From: Anaerolineales bacterium UBA6128
GTDB lineage: Bacteria; Chloroflexota; Anaerolineae; UBA1429
Direction: 5' to 3'
Assembly: GCA_002423325.1 (NCBI GenBank)
Contig: DIVQ01000089.1
Coordinates: forward strand, 9,034 to 42,557
Length of the DNA stretch: 33,524 bases
The stretch's first letter is position 1. Each line of letters opens with the position of its first letter. Below the pieces are notes generated by a model. The model was not told the DNA's origin and made no database searches. It saw only the letters and a list, made by a program, of their open reading frames with translations. The translations under genes and the position numbers were made by a program. This document shows, piece by piece, positions 1 to 7,828 of this stretch.

Positions 1-470
1 TGGTGCAGTTCGTGGCCGCCCCCTTCTCGATCCTGTTCGGCTGGTTGTCGAAAAAGATCGGCAACAAGTCCACGATCCTGATCGGGCTGGGCATCTATAC
101 GGTCGTTGCAGCGTACGGCTATTTCGTCTCCGGCACGCTCGAATTCTGGATTCTGGGCTTTGTGGTGGCGATGGCACAGGGCGGCAGCCAGGCGCTCAGC
201 CGCTCGCTCTACGCGAGCATGTCGCCCAAGGCCAAGTCGGCCGAGTTCTTTGGCTTTTACGACGTCAGCAGCAAGTTTGCCGGCATCATCGGGCCGACGG
301 TGTTCGGCCTGGTTGGCGCATCCATGGGGTCGAGCCGCTATGCCATCCTGGCGCTCATCCCGCTCTTTGTGATCGGCGGCATTCTGCTGATGGCAGTGGA
401 CGTCAAGCAAGGCGTTGCTGTGGCCAAGGCCGAAGACGTGGCCATGGGTTTACGTCAAGCGGTGCACTAG
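1..470 (+). CDS. MFS transporter, UMF1/Atg22-like family (3' end only)
   Basis: The gene enters from outside the window; the reading frame runs from base 3 and stops with TAG at 468-470. The GTG at base 3 is only the first in-frame codon, so the true start is not present. The 155 residues visible contain four or five hydrophobic membrane segments. The segment around residues 65-100 (SRSLYASMSPKAKSAEFFGF, followed by YDVSSK and GPTVFG) is characteristic of the last third of UMF1 (Atg22-like) major facilitator transporters, which carry small solutes across the cytoplasmic membrane. The substrate cannot be read from the sequence. The tail after residue 130 is hydrophilic. The next gene is convergent, with a strong hairpin between them. 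Confidence 0.8.
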   Translation, partial: VQFVAAPFSILFGWLSKKIGNKSTILIGLGIYTVVAAYGYFVSGTLEFWILGFVVAMAQGGSQALSRSLYASMSPKAKSAEFFGFYDVSSKFAGIIGPTVFGLVGASMGSSRYAILALIPLFVIGGILLMAVDVKQGVAVAKAEDVAMGLRQAVH

Positions 471-506
471 CCTCACACGCCCACGCGTGCTGCTTCTCGA
501 CGAAAC

Positions 507-534
507 TGCTGCGGCAGCGAAGCCTGCCGCAGCA
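507..534. terminator. Perfect 11-bp hairpin between convergent genes
   Basis: TGCTGCGGCAG at 507-517 is followed by a 6-base loop and its exact complement at 524-534. It sits between the convergent ends of the transporter and the methyltransferase, so it could end transcription from both sides. Neither side carries a strong T tract, so it may stabilise 3' ends rather than act as a classical intrinsic terminator. Confidence 0.55.
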
Positions 535-562
535 ATCGCTTGTGGGCGCCTCGGGCCAGCGC

Positions 563-1324
563 CTACTTGATGGAGACTTCCAGCCCCTCACGATCCAGGA
601 TCACGTTGACGCTGGCGCGGCAGTTGCGGGTATCGCGTACGAACTCGAGATAGTACTTCAGTCTCTCCGCGCAATTGACGCTGTTGTGCGCCAGGATCAG
701 CGCGCCCTCCGGCATCCGCGACCAGCCGGCCTCCAGGATGTCGAGGTACACGCCCTTGCCCCGCCCTCCGGCGCCGTCCGCGTCCAGGTACAGCAGGTCG
801 ATCGGCTCCTGGAACTGCGCCGTCAGCGTCACCGCGTCCGCCGCCACGACACGCGCCACACCCGTCGGATCGATTCGGCGCACATTTCGTTCGGCTCGTT
901 CGGCCTCGGCGGGCACGATCTCCACGCCGATGGCATTCCGAGCCGTATAGCAGGCTCCCGGGCCCACCGCCGCGCCCGCGTTCGAGATAAAAGTGTTGCC
1001 GCAAAAGACGCCCGCCGCGAGCAGATTGCGAGGCTGCGCGATGGCGTTGATGGCCCAGATCAGGCGCTGCATGCGCGGCGTGATGGCCGTCCAGGGGATC
1101 TCGAACAGCTCGCGCACGGCCTGACGGTGCGCCAGAAACCTGGCCTCATCGTAGCGGGTGTGGGCGAGGATGCCCGCTTGCTGCAGGGCGTCCAAAGCGC
1201 CCGCCACCACAGCGATCTCGGCCTCCGGAGATTCGAGCGCTTCGTGCGGATGCTGCACGTCCATCACATAACGGTCGGCGTCGACAGAACGATAGGTGAG
1301 CACGGCCCCTCCAGCGTCTAGCAT
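563..1324 (-). CDS. SAM-dependent methyltransferase, O-methyltransferase-like
   Basis: The 253-residue protein looks like a class I SAM-dependent methyltransferase. A short helical N-terminal region precedes a Rossmann-like core. The glycine loop is at about 103-110 (AAGVFCGN), an acidic second strand follows (GVEIV, 133-137), the DLLYLDADG strand is at 176-184, and LILAHNS near 209-215 resembles the metal/substrate strand of small-molecule O-methyltransferases. The glycine loop departs from the usual GxGxG, so the SAM site is atypical. The substrate is unknown. The ATG at 1324 lies only about 9 bases downstream of the expected transcription start of a good promoter (1340-1368), so the transcript has an almost absent leader and a weak GAGAA ribosome site. 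The gene is divergent from plsX. Confidence 0.65.
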   Translation of the reverse strand: MLDAGGAVLTYRSVDADRYVMDVQHPHEALESPEAEIAVVAGALDALQQAGILAHTRYDEARFLAHRQAVRELFEIPWTAITPRMQRLIWAINAIAQPRNLLAAGVFCGNTFISNAGAAVGPGACYTARNAIGVEIVPAEAERAERNVRRIDPTGVARVVAADAVTLTAQFQEPIDLLYLDADGAGGRGKGVYLDILEAGWSRMPEGALILAHNSVNCAERLKYYLEFVRDTRNCRASVNVILDREGLEVSIK

Positions 1325-1339
1325 TTCTCAAGCCTGGGC

Positions 1340-1368
1340 ACTATAGGCTGCGACGCGTCGCCGGTCAA
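1340..1368 (-). promoter_or_regulatory. Sigma-70-type promoter for the methyltransferase gene
   Basis: On the minus strand, TTGACC (1363-1368) and TATAGT (1340-1345) are separated by 17 bases. The predicted start, near 1333, gives a leader of about 9 bases. Confidence 0.6.
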
Positions 1369-1395
1369 GATGGGGCCCCTCACGGCGCGAGCGAG

Positions 1396-1423
1396 TTGGC
1401 AACGCGCCCGTTCACGTTACAAT
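1396..1423 (+). promoter_or_regulatory. Candidate promoter for plsX
   Basis: TTGGCA (1396-1401) and TACAAT (1418-1423) are 16 bases apart, upstream of plsX and divergent from the methyltransferase promoter. Confidence 0.45.
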
Positions 1424-1467
1424 AGCAGGAGAGCGGGGCCACGATGCTGCCAGTCAAGGGGGTAAAG

Positions 1468-2490
1468 ATGCGCATAGCGCTGGATGCGATGGGAAGCGAC
1501 GGGGCGCCCGTGCCCGATGTGCAGGGCGGCGTGCAGGCCGCACGCCGGTTCGGGCAGGAGATCATCCTGGTGGGGCGCGAGGAGGTCGTCAGGGCCGAGC
1601 TTGCCAAGCACGACACGACCGGCCTGCCGATCAGCGTCGTGCACGCCGGCCAGGTCATCGAGATGTCCGAGCACCCCAGCCAGGCCGTCAAAGACAAGCC
1701 CGACAGCTCGATAGTGGTGGGCATGCGATTGGTGCGCGACGGCCAGGCCGACGCCTTTGTCTCCATGGGCAACTCGGGCGGCATGCTGGCCGCGTCGCTG
1801 ATCAGCGCGGGGCGCCTCGGCCGCATTCCGGGCGTGAGACGACCGGCGTTGTCGTCCATCATCCCCAACCTGACCGGGTACTCGTTCATGCTCGACATCG
1901 GCGCCAATACCGACTGCCAGCCCGCCTGGTTGGCGCAGTTCGCCGTGATGGGCGCCGCGTACGCGCGGCAGGTGCTGGGCATCGCCAACCCGCGCGTGGG
2001 ATTGCTCTCCAGCGGCGAAGAGGAGACCAAGGGCAGCGAGGTGGTGCAGGCCGCGCACCAACTGCTCAAGGGCCTGGGGCTCAACTTTGTGGGCAACGTG
2101 GAGGGCAAAGACATTCCTGCCGGCCTGGCCGACGTGGTCGTCAGCGATGGGTTTGCCGGCAACATCGCGATCAAGACGGCCGAGGGCACGGCCAAGATGC
2201 TGCTGGCGACCATCAAGGCCGAGATCAAGGCGCGGCCGCTGGCCATGCTGGGCGGACTCCTGGCCAAGCCGGCCCTTGCCGCCGCCGGCAAGCGCCTGGA
2301 TTACCGCCAGTACGGTGGGGCGCCGCTGCTGGGCGTCAACGGCGTCGTCATTGTGGGCCACGGCCGCTCCGACGCCCTGGCCGTAGAGAACGCCGTGGGC
2401 GTGGCCATCAACGCCGTCGACAAGCGCGTGGTCGAGGTGATCACGCAAGAGATCGCCGCCTCGCAGGCCAGCCTGGGCGCCGAGGCCTGA
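1468..2490 (+). CDS. plsX: Phosphate acyltransferase PlsX
   Basis: PlsX converts acyl-ACP and phosphate to acyl-phosphate, the acyl donor for PlsY in bacterial phospholipid synthesis; it is a peripheral membrane enzyme. The protein opens with MRIALDAMGSDGAP, the family signature, and keeps the SMGNSGGML and GIANPRVGLLSSGEEETKGS blocks, GNVEGKDI, and DVVVSDGFAGNIAIK toward the middle. It has 340 residues, a normal family length. I chose ATG 1468 because it gives the standard N-terminus and has AAGGGGGT about 5 bases upstream; ATG 1444 would add eight non-conserved residues. Unusually, no fab or recG genes follow; the next gene is a NERD-like membrane protein 48 bases downstream in the same direction. 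Confidence 0.95.
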   Translation: MRIALDAMGSDGAPVPDVQGGVQAARRFGQEIILVGREEVVRAELAKHDTTGLPISVVHAGQVIEMSEHPSQAVKDKPDSSIVVGMRLVRDGQADAFVSMGNSGGMLAASLISAGRLGRIPGVRRPALSSIIPNLTGYSFMLDIGANTDCQPAWLAQFAVMGAAYARQVLGIANPRVGLLSSGEEETKGSEVVQAAHQLLKGLGLNFVGNVEGKDIPAGLADVVVSDGFAGNIAIKTAEGTAKMLLATIKAEIKARPLAMLGGLLAKPALAAAGKRLDYRQYGGAPLLGVNGVVIVGHGRSDALAVENAVGVAINAVDKRVVEVITQEIAASQASLGAEA

Positions 2491-2538
2491 CGCGCGGCTC
2501 ACCGAGCCGTCGCGATCACAATCTGTCCCGAGGTAAGC

Positions 2539-3270
2539 ATGGAGAGTTTCGTCAACCAGCCTTTTTTGGACAAGCGCCGCAAGTGGGCCAGTTGGGCCAG
2601 CTATGCCGGCCTGGCAGCCCTGTTCGCCGGCATCCTCACCGCGACCCGCAGCCTGCTGATCTCTTACCTGTGTCTGATGCTCGGCGTGATCGCCGCCTCG
2701 ATCGGCGCCTACTTGTCCAACCGCTACGTCCGCGAACCACGCGGTGATCAGGTGCTGACCCGGACGCTCGAGGGGCTGGACAAGCGCTATGCCCTGTACA
2801 GCTATTACCTCTCCACGGCCCATGTCATTGCGTCACACTTTGGTCTGATGGTGGTGGCGACCAGGCCCCAGAAGGGACAGGTCGGTTTTGCCGATGGCAA
2901 GTGGCAACATCGCGCGCGCTGGCGCTTTGTCACCCAGTTCCTTGGCGAACCCAGCATCGGCAGGCCCGAGCTGACCGTCCGAGATGACGTAGAGTCGCTC
3001 GAGCAGTGGGTCGCAAGCGCTCTGCCGGGGGAAGAGCACGTGCCGGTCAACGGACTGGTGCTGTTCACCAACCCCGATGTCGAACTGGACGCAGCCGACG
3101 CACCCATCAAGGCGCTCAAGACGAACGACCTGGCCGCCTACCTGCGGACGGGCCTGAAGGGACAACCGGTGTTGAGCACATCGCGACAGAAGGAGCTGCG
3201 TCGACTACTGGACGGTGTGGTGGAGGCCAGCGCCGCCGAGGCGCAGACCAAGGGCAAGCGGAAGGCCTGA
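2539..3270 (+). CDS. Two-helix membrane protein with a NERD-like domain
   Basis: The function is unknown. Two hydrophobic segments (about residues 15-33 and 38-62) form an N-terminal hairpin in the membrane. The following cytoplasmic region of about 140 residues resembles the NERD (nuclease-related) domain. It has a conserved-looking hydrophobic strand with a turn (HFGLMVVATRPQKGQV), then GKWQHR, and later VNGLVLFTNPDVELD and a short leucine helix before a basic tail. I do not see a clear catalytic D-ExK set, so nuclease activity is unproven. It follows plsX by 48 bases with an SD-like GAGGTAAG before the ATG and probably shares its transcript. It converges with the HNH gene, leaving only 26 bases between stops. 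Confidence 0.55.
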   Translation: MESFVNQPFLDKRRKWASWASYAGLAALFAGILTATRSLLISYLCLMLGVIAASIGAYLSNRYVREPRGDQVLTRTLEGLDKRYALYSYYLSTAHVIASHFGLMVVATRPQKGQVGFADGKWQHRARWRFVTQFLGEPSIGRPELTVRDDVESLEQWVASALPGEEHVPVNGLVLFTNPDVELDAADAPIKALKTNDLAAYLRTGLKGQPVLSTSRQKELRRLLDGVVEASAAEAQTKGKRKA

Positions 3271-3296
3271 GTTGCGGCGAACGGCGCGTGGGGCTA

Positions 3297-3815
3297 CTAC
3301 GGCGCGTTGAACCTGGTGATGTACTTTTTCCAACCTTCGTTGGCGTGCGATTCGACCAGCAGCACCAGCGCCAGGTACTTGGGGCGCTCGGGCGGCTCGC
3401 GCAGCGCCATGCCCGCCTCCGCCAACGTGCGTGCGCCTTTGCGCGTGTTGCACACCCTGCATGCGCAGACCACATTGTCCCACGCTGTGAGGCCGCCGCG
3501 CGATTTGGGCACAACGTGATCGACAGTGGCCTCTTCGCGGGTCAGCCGACAACCGCAATACTGACAGGTGCAGTTGTCTCGCAGGATAATGGTGCGCCGC
3601 GTGAGGGGCACGTTCAGCGTGTAGGGCACGCGCACATAGTAGACCAGCCGGATGACCTGCGGTTCAGGCAGCGACAGGCCGCGCGCCCGGATGTAGCGCT
3701 CGGTGGACTCGACCACTTCGGCCTTGTCCTTGAGCAACAAGACGATGGCGCGACGCACGCTCACGACGTTCAGCGGCTCGTACGTCGCATTCAGCACGAG
3801 CACCGACGAGGACAT
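3297..3815 (-). CDS. HNH endonuclease family protein
   Basis: This is a 172-residue protein of the stand-alone HNH family common in Chloroflexota, Actinobacteria and Deinococcota. The N-terminal half (LVLNATYEPLNVVSVRRAI) is typical of the family. The HNH fold begins with zinc cysteines C84 and C87 (CQYC), then the D99-H100 catalytic pair (VDHVVPKSRGG), N114, and a second cysteine pair, C119 and C122, in CRVCNTRKG. The fold therefore looks intact. The cellular role of this family is not settled; it may nick DNA non-specifically or act in repair. The gene has a perfect consensus promoter immediately upstream and appears monocistronic. Confidence 0.88.
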   Translation of the reverse strand: MSSSVLVLNATYEPLNVVSVRRAIVLLLKDKAEVVESTERYIRARGLSLPEPQVIRLVYYVRVPYTLNVPLTRRTIILRDNCTCQYCGCRLTREEATVDHVVPKSRGGLTAWDNVVCACRVCNTRKGARTLAEAGMALREPPERPKYLALVLLVESHANEGWKKYITRFNAP

Positions 3816-3868
3816 GGTTCGCCGTTCCTTAGAGTTGGGGAGGATGGCTCGTTCCCTTATGTTGTCTC

Positions 3869-3897
3869 ATTATAGCGTTCAGGGCACGCGCTGTCAA
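3869..3897 (-). promoter_or_regulatory. Perfect-consensus sigma-70 promoter for the HNH gene
   Basis: On the minus strand, TTGACA (3892-3897) and TATAAT (3869-3874) are 17 bases apart, an exact consensus match. It should drive the HNH gene strongly, with a leader of about 45 bases. Confidence 0.8.
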
Positions 3898-3936
3898 CGC
3901 CCCTCAGCCGGGGGGCGCGCCTGAGGCGAGCGCAGT

Positions 3937-4596
3937 ATGGATCACGACGCTCTACGACAAGCCAGACGCAGTGTGTTGCAGGCCTTGTGGCGCGACAAGC
4001 TGCACGTGGAGAAAAACGCCCTGGAGCGTTCGCCGGCCGAAGTGAGCGCGAGGTATGCGCACGTCTGGGAGCCGGCCCAGCTCTGGCTGGAGGCGCTGGA
4101 GGCGTTGCCTCTGGGCCTGCTGCGGCTGTGGGCGGAGGAGCCCCGCGGCCACCTGGTGTTCACGTCGCAGCCCAGCGGCTATGCGCCCGGCGCGCTGACC
4201 TGGCAAGGCCAACCACTCGAGGGCGTCTGTTGGCTCTCGCTGGCCGACGTGCGCCACAACAGCCGCCGCGCCATGCGAACCACCCTGGCCCTGCTCGATC
4301 ACCTGCTTGGCAGCCGGGCCGTGCCGGAGGGGCCATGGTTCTCGCAGGGGGCCGGCTGCACCCCGCGCCTGCGGTCGGTCGCCGAACGCTTCGTAGCGCT
4401 GTACGCTCTGGGCTACGGCGCTGAGGAGCTCGAGGCCGTCGACGCGCGCAGCTACTTGTCCCACACGCTGGAGCTCTACCTCACGCTGCCCCAGCGGCTG
4501 AACGTGCTGGCCCCACAAGTGTACCGGCTGTACCGCAGCACCCTCATGCGCGAGGCGTGGTGGCCGGCCGCAACGGCCACAAGGACCCCAGGCTAG
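3937..4596 (+). CDS. Conserved-looking hypothetical protein
   Basis: I do not recognise this 219-residue protein. It has no signal peptide and no membrane helix, and is rich in Leu, Ala and Arg. Features that look constrained are an N-terminal basic helix, the stretch WLSLADVRHNSRRA near residues 98-111, LLDHLLGS near 123-130, a glycine-rich loop (QGAGCTPRL), and a tyrosine- and leucine-rich C-terminal helix that includes YLSHTLELYL. The DH in LLDHLL and nearby histidines could bind a metal, but no known HExxH or other motif is complete. The start has GAGGCG nine bases upstream. It is divergent from the HNH gene and convergent with the glycosyltransferase; the 146 bases downstream hold nothing recognisable. 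Confidence 0.6.
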   Translation: MDHDALRQARRSVLQALWRDKLHVEKNALERSPAEVSARYAHVWEPAQLWLEALEALPLGLLRLWAEEPRGHLVFTSQPSGYAPGALTWQGQPLEGVCWLSLADVRHNSRRAMRTTLALLDHLLGSRAVPEGPWFSQGAGCTPRLRSVAERFVALYALGYGAEELEAVDARSYLSHTLELYLTLPQRLNVLAPQVYRLYRSTLMREAWWPAATATRTPG

Positions 4597-4742
4597 AGCA
4601 GCCACGGCCGGGATGGGTGTAGCCTGGCCCCTTGTAGAGGCGTCGACGCACAGAGACCCACGTAGGGCGCACAGCCATGCGCCCATACCCCCAACACTTC
4701 CAGATTCGCTTCTAGCGTGGCCACAGGACGGGCAGCGTGTGC

Positions 4743-5891
4743 CTAGCGCACCTTGCGCCACAGCACCGTCTCGCGGCCCCGCAGATAGCGCCACCCGCCC
4801 ACCAGCGCGGCCGCGTTCAGCATGCACACGTAGAACGGCGCCAATAGCCACCCCACGCGCACCTTACGCGCCGCCAGCAGCCAGCCCAGCCCCGCCAGGC
4901 CGTAGAACAGCGCCTGCGCAAGCGCCGTTGCGCGATAGAGGGGCGCGGCCAGCAGCCCCAGGTTGGTCAGCGCTGCGAGCACGAACAGCGCCGGCGCCAG
5001 CATCCAGCGCGCCATGCGATGCGACAGGTACTGCCAGGTGATCGTGCGGTTGGGGTGCCGCAACATGCCGGGCAACTGCCGAAAGGCCTGCCAACCCCCC
5101 GCGGCGTTGCGCACGCGGCGCGTCCACTCGGCGAATAGCCCGGGCGAGGCCTCCTCGCTGGCGACCGCCTGCGGCTCAAAGACGATCCGCCAGCCCGCCA
5201 CCACCATCCGCAACGACGCCACAAAGTCGTCCAGCAGCGTCGTCGGCTCGGGCGGCGCCCAGGCTGTGCGGCGCGCCGCCCAGATCTCGCCGGGCACGCC
5301 CATCACCGAACTCACCGCACTGTCACAGCGCTTGAGCCAGGTCTCATAGCGCCAGTAAAGGTTCTCGCCCTGTTCCTGGGCGGCCTGACTGCGATTGAGG
5401 ATGCGCTTGGCGCCGCTGACCCCGCCCACCGTCGGGTCGGCAAACGGCCGCACCAGATGCCGCAACGCCTGCGGTTGAAACAAGCTGTTGGCATCCGAAA
5501 AGACCACGATCTCGCCGGTGGCGTGCGGCATGGCGCGGATGAGGGCCGCCGCCTTGCCGCCTCGCTCGGGCGCGTGCAGCAGCCGCACGCGGGGGTCCGC
5601 ACAGGCGGCCACAATCTCCGGGGTGCGGTCGGTGGAGCCGTCGGTGACGATCAGCAAGTCGAGCAGATCGGGGGGATAGTCGAGCGACAGCGTGTTGGCA
5701 ATCTTGTCAGCCATGCAGTCCGCTTCGTTGTAGGCTGCTACCAGGCAGGTAACCGAAGGGGTGATGTCGTCCTTGACCACCGGGCGCGCCCGGTAGCGGG
5801 CCAAAAGGCTGATGACCAGCCCATAGCCCACGTAGACATACGCGATGACCAGCACCGCAAGCCAAAAGAGGATGGCAAGGGCCGTGAACAC
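4743..5891 (-). CDS. Membrane glycosyltransferase, GT2 family
   Basis: This 382-residue processive-type family 2 glycosyltransferase has an N-terminal membrane helix (about 4-30), a GT-A catalytic domain and two or three C-terminal helices (about 285-365). Catalytic motifs are visible: VAAYNE (51-56), TDGSTD (83-88), the nucleotide-sugar metal site SDAN (132-135), the acceptor/general-base LLDDF (219-223) and RRVR (258-261) in the place of QxxRW. It should transfer a sugar from a nucleotide sugar at the inner face of the membrane, for example in polysaccharide or glycolipid synthesis. The start is GTG with a strong GGGAGGAG site seven bases upstream. It is the last gene of the cluster, 60 bases after galK. 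Confidence 0.85.
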   Translation of the reverse strand: MFTALAILFWLAVLVIAYVYVGYGLVISLLARYRARPVVKDDITPSVTCLVAAYNEADCMADKIANTLSLDYPPDLLDLLIVTDGSTDRTPEIVAACADPRVRLLHAPERGGKAAALIRAMPHATGEIVVFSDANSLFQPQALRHLVRPFADPTVGGVSGAKRILNRSQAAQEQGENLYWRYETWLKRCDSAVSSVMGVPGEIWAARRTAWAPPEPTTLLDDFVASLRMVVAGWRIVFEPQAVASEEASPGLFAEWTRRVRNAAGGWQAFRQLPGMLRHPNRTITWQYLSHRMARWMLAPALFVLAALTNLGLLAAPLYRATALAQALFYGLAGLGWLLAARKVRVGWLLAPFYVCMLNAAALVGGWRYLRGRETVLWRKVR

Positions 5892-5951
5892 GAGGCGCTC
5901 CTCCCGGTCAACGGGGCCAGCAGCGCGGCGCGCCGTCCGGTCGCCGCCGGC

Positions 5952-7121
5952 CTACAGCGTGTGCACGCCCTGTTCGGCGTTGCAGACGTACAACTCGGGC
6001 GCCAGGCCGGTCGCGGCGCGGTAGACGCGCGGCACGTCGGCGACAAAGGCAGCGGTCGCCTCGCTGCGCACCAGGGCCACGGTGCAGCCGCCAAAGCCGG
6101 CGCCCGTCATGCGCGCCCCCAGCACGCCCTTCTGTTGCCAGGCGGCCTCCGCCATGGCATCCAGCTCGGCGCAGCTCACCTGGTAGTCGTCGCGCAGGCT
6201 GATGTGCGAGGCGTTCATCAACGCGCCAAAGCGCGCCAGGTCGCCGCTGTTGAGCGCCGACACCGCATCGAGCACGCGCTGGTTCTCGGTCACCACGTGG
6301 CGACAGCGCTGAAGCGTCACCGGCGGCAGCTCAGCGGCGCGGCGCGCCAGTTCGTCCGGCGACACGTCACGCAGCGCGCGCACGCCAAGGATGGCCGCGC
6401 CCTGTTCGCACTCGTTCCGGCGGGTGTTGTACTCGGAATCGACCAGGCCGCGCCGCTTGCGTGTATCGCAGATCACCAGGCTGCAGCCGTCTGGAATGCG
6501 CACCGCCTGGTAATCAAGGCTGCGGCAGTCGATCAGCAGGGCGTGATCGCGCTGCCCCAGCGAGATGATATACTGGTCCATGATGCCGCAGCGCATGCCC
6601 ACAAAGTCGTTCTCGGCCTTTTGGCTGAGCAGCGCGCGCTGCACACCGTCGAGCTGCAGACCACCCAGCTCCTGAAAGGTGCAGGCCACCGCCACCTCGA
6701 TCGCCGCCGATGAGCTCAGCCCCGATGCGATAGGCACATCGCTGGTCAGCGTCAGGTCGAGTCCGGGCAGCGTGTGCCCTGCCTGCTGCAGCGCCCAGGC
6801 CACCCCGCGCACATAGTTGCTCCAGCGCTCGGCCTCGTCGGCGTGCAGATCGTCCAGCGAAAAGGCGCTCCTGCGCCCCAGATCCACGGCCAGCACGCGC
6901 ACCTGCCGGTCGGCGCGCGGCGCCGCGGCGATGACCACGTGGCGGTCGATGGCTGCCGGCAGGACATAGCCATCGTTATAGTCGGTGTGCTCGCCGATCA
7001 GATTCACCCGCCCCGGCGCCGCGACCAGACAAGCGGGCTGCGCGTCAAAGGTCTCGACAAAACGGCTGCGGGCGCGCTCCTGAAGGGTCCGAAACCGCTC
7101 GGGTGTGGTCTCAGAGGGCAT
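5952..7121 (-). CDS. galK: Galactokinase GalK
   Basis: This GHMP kinase phosphorylates D-galactose to galactose-1-phosphate with ATP, the first Leloir step after mutarotation. The 389-residue protein has the galactokinase signature GRVNLIGEHTDYNDG at 37-51, the ATP-binding GLSSSAA at 134-140, the catalytic Asp182 in GIMDQY, and the third GHMP motif MTGAGFGG near the C-terminus. The length matches the family. The ATG at 7121 has GGAGG five bases upstream and overlaps the end of the HAD hydrolase gene by 11 bases, so translation is probably coupled. No galT or galE is present; the partner genes (HAD phosphatase, GT2) suggest sugar-phosphate turnover or glycan synthesis. Confidence 0.95.
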   Translation of the reverse strand: MPSETTPERFRTLQERARSRFVETFDAQPACLVAAPGRVNLIGEHTDYNDGYVLPAAIDRHVVIAAAPRADRQVRVLAVDLGRRSAFSLDDLHADEAERWSNYVRGVAWALQQAGHTLPGLDLTLTSDVPIASGLSSSAAIEVAVACTFQELGGLQLDGVQRALLSQKAENDFVGMRCGIMDQYIISLGQRDHALLIDCRSLDYQAVRIPDGCSLVICDTRKRRGLVDSEYNTRRNECEQGAAILGVRALRDVSPDELARRAAELPPVTLQRCRHVVTENQRVLDAVSALNSGDLARFGALMNASHISLRDDYQVSCAELDAMAEAAWQQKGVLGARMTGAGFGGCTVALVRSEATAAFVADVPRVYRAATGLAPELYVCNAEQGVHTL

Positions 7122-7827
7122 CGATGCCTCCGCTCTCGATCATTCGCGCGAGGTCAGCCATGCTGCCCTGGGCATCACACAATCCGGCGGGAGCGGATCG
7201 TCGCTGGCGGTTGACGAAAAAGGTGCGCAAGCCAAGCGCTCGCGCGGGCATGTCGGCCTCCGGGTTATCGCCCACCATCAGGCACTCGTAGGCGGGACAG
7301 TCCAGCCGCTCCAGCAGTGTGCGAAAGTAGAGCGGGTGCGGCTTGCAGACACCCACCTCTTCATACGAAGTGATGATGGCATACGGGTAGACTTCGGCCC
7401 CCACGCCAGCCCAACGCAGTCGCGCCAGCGTGGCGCTGCGCGGAAAGACCGGTTGCGTGGCAATCACCACCTGCAGGCCGCGCGCAAAGGCGGCGTCGAC
7501 GACGCGCTTGGCGTAGGGGTCGGGCTCGGTGTAGGCGCTCATCTGCTCGTACTCGTGGGCGTAGAACGCGTCGAACAGCGGCATCAGCGTCTCGCGTGCG
7601 CAACCTGCATACTCGAAGAATACCTCGTCAAAGATCTGCGCGTTGCTGCAACGGCCATCGTTGTCGAACATGGCCCGGGTGCCCAGCTTCATCGCCTCAG
7701 TGAAGGTGGCCGCGTCACAAACGGAGCTGACCTTGTCGACCAGCGCCCGGTAGTACTCGGGGATAAAGACCTGCATGTCGTTAAGCAGCAGGGTATCGTC
7801 GAGGTCGAGGAACAGGTTGCGGATCAT
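7111..7827 (-). CDS. HAD-superfamily hydrolase (phosphatase-like)
   Basis: The 238-residue protein is a haloacid-dehalogenase-type hydrolase, probably a phosphatase for a small metabolite. The nucleophile motif DLDDT is at residues 8-12 (Asp8 nucleophile, Asp10 acid/base). Motif II threonine is in VIATQP (about 121-126), the motif III lysine is in CKPHP (Lys162), and motif IV is GDNPEAD (186-192). The cap lies between residues 15 and 115. The gene starts one base after the stop of the SEC-C gene and ends inside galK, so these three genes form one translation-coupled unit. A sugar-phosphate substrate is possible from context but not shown. Confidence 0.85.
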   Translation of the reverse strand: MIRNLFLDLDDTLLLNDMQVFIPEYYRALVDKVSSVCDAATFTEAMKLGTRAMFDNDGRCSNAQIFDEVFFEYAGCARETLMPLFDAFYAHEYEQMSAYTEPDPYAKRVVDAAFARGLQVVIATQPVFPRSATLARLRWAGVGAEVYPYAIITSYEEVGVCKPHPLYFRTLLERLDCPAYECLMVGDNPEADMPARALGLRTFFVNRQRRSAPAGLCDAQGSMADLARMIESGGIDAL

Positions 7828-7828
7828 G

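Noticed and set aside
1417..2823. 468-codon minus-strand frame opposite plsX
   Set aside because: Antisense to plsX, which has full family motifs.
5457..6713. 418-codon plus-strand frame opposite GT2 and galK
   Set aside because: Antisense to two well-supported genes; Arg/His/Gln-rich without domains.
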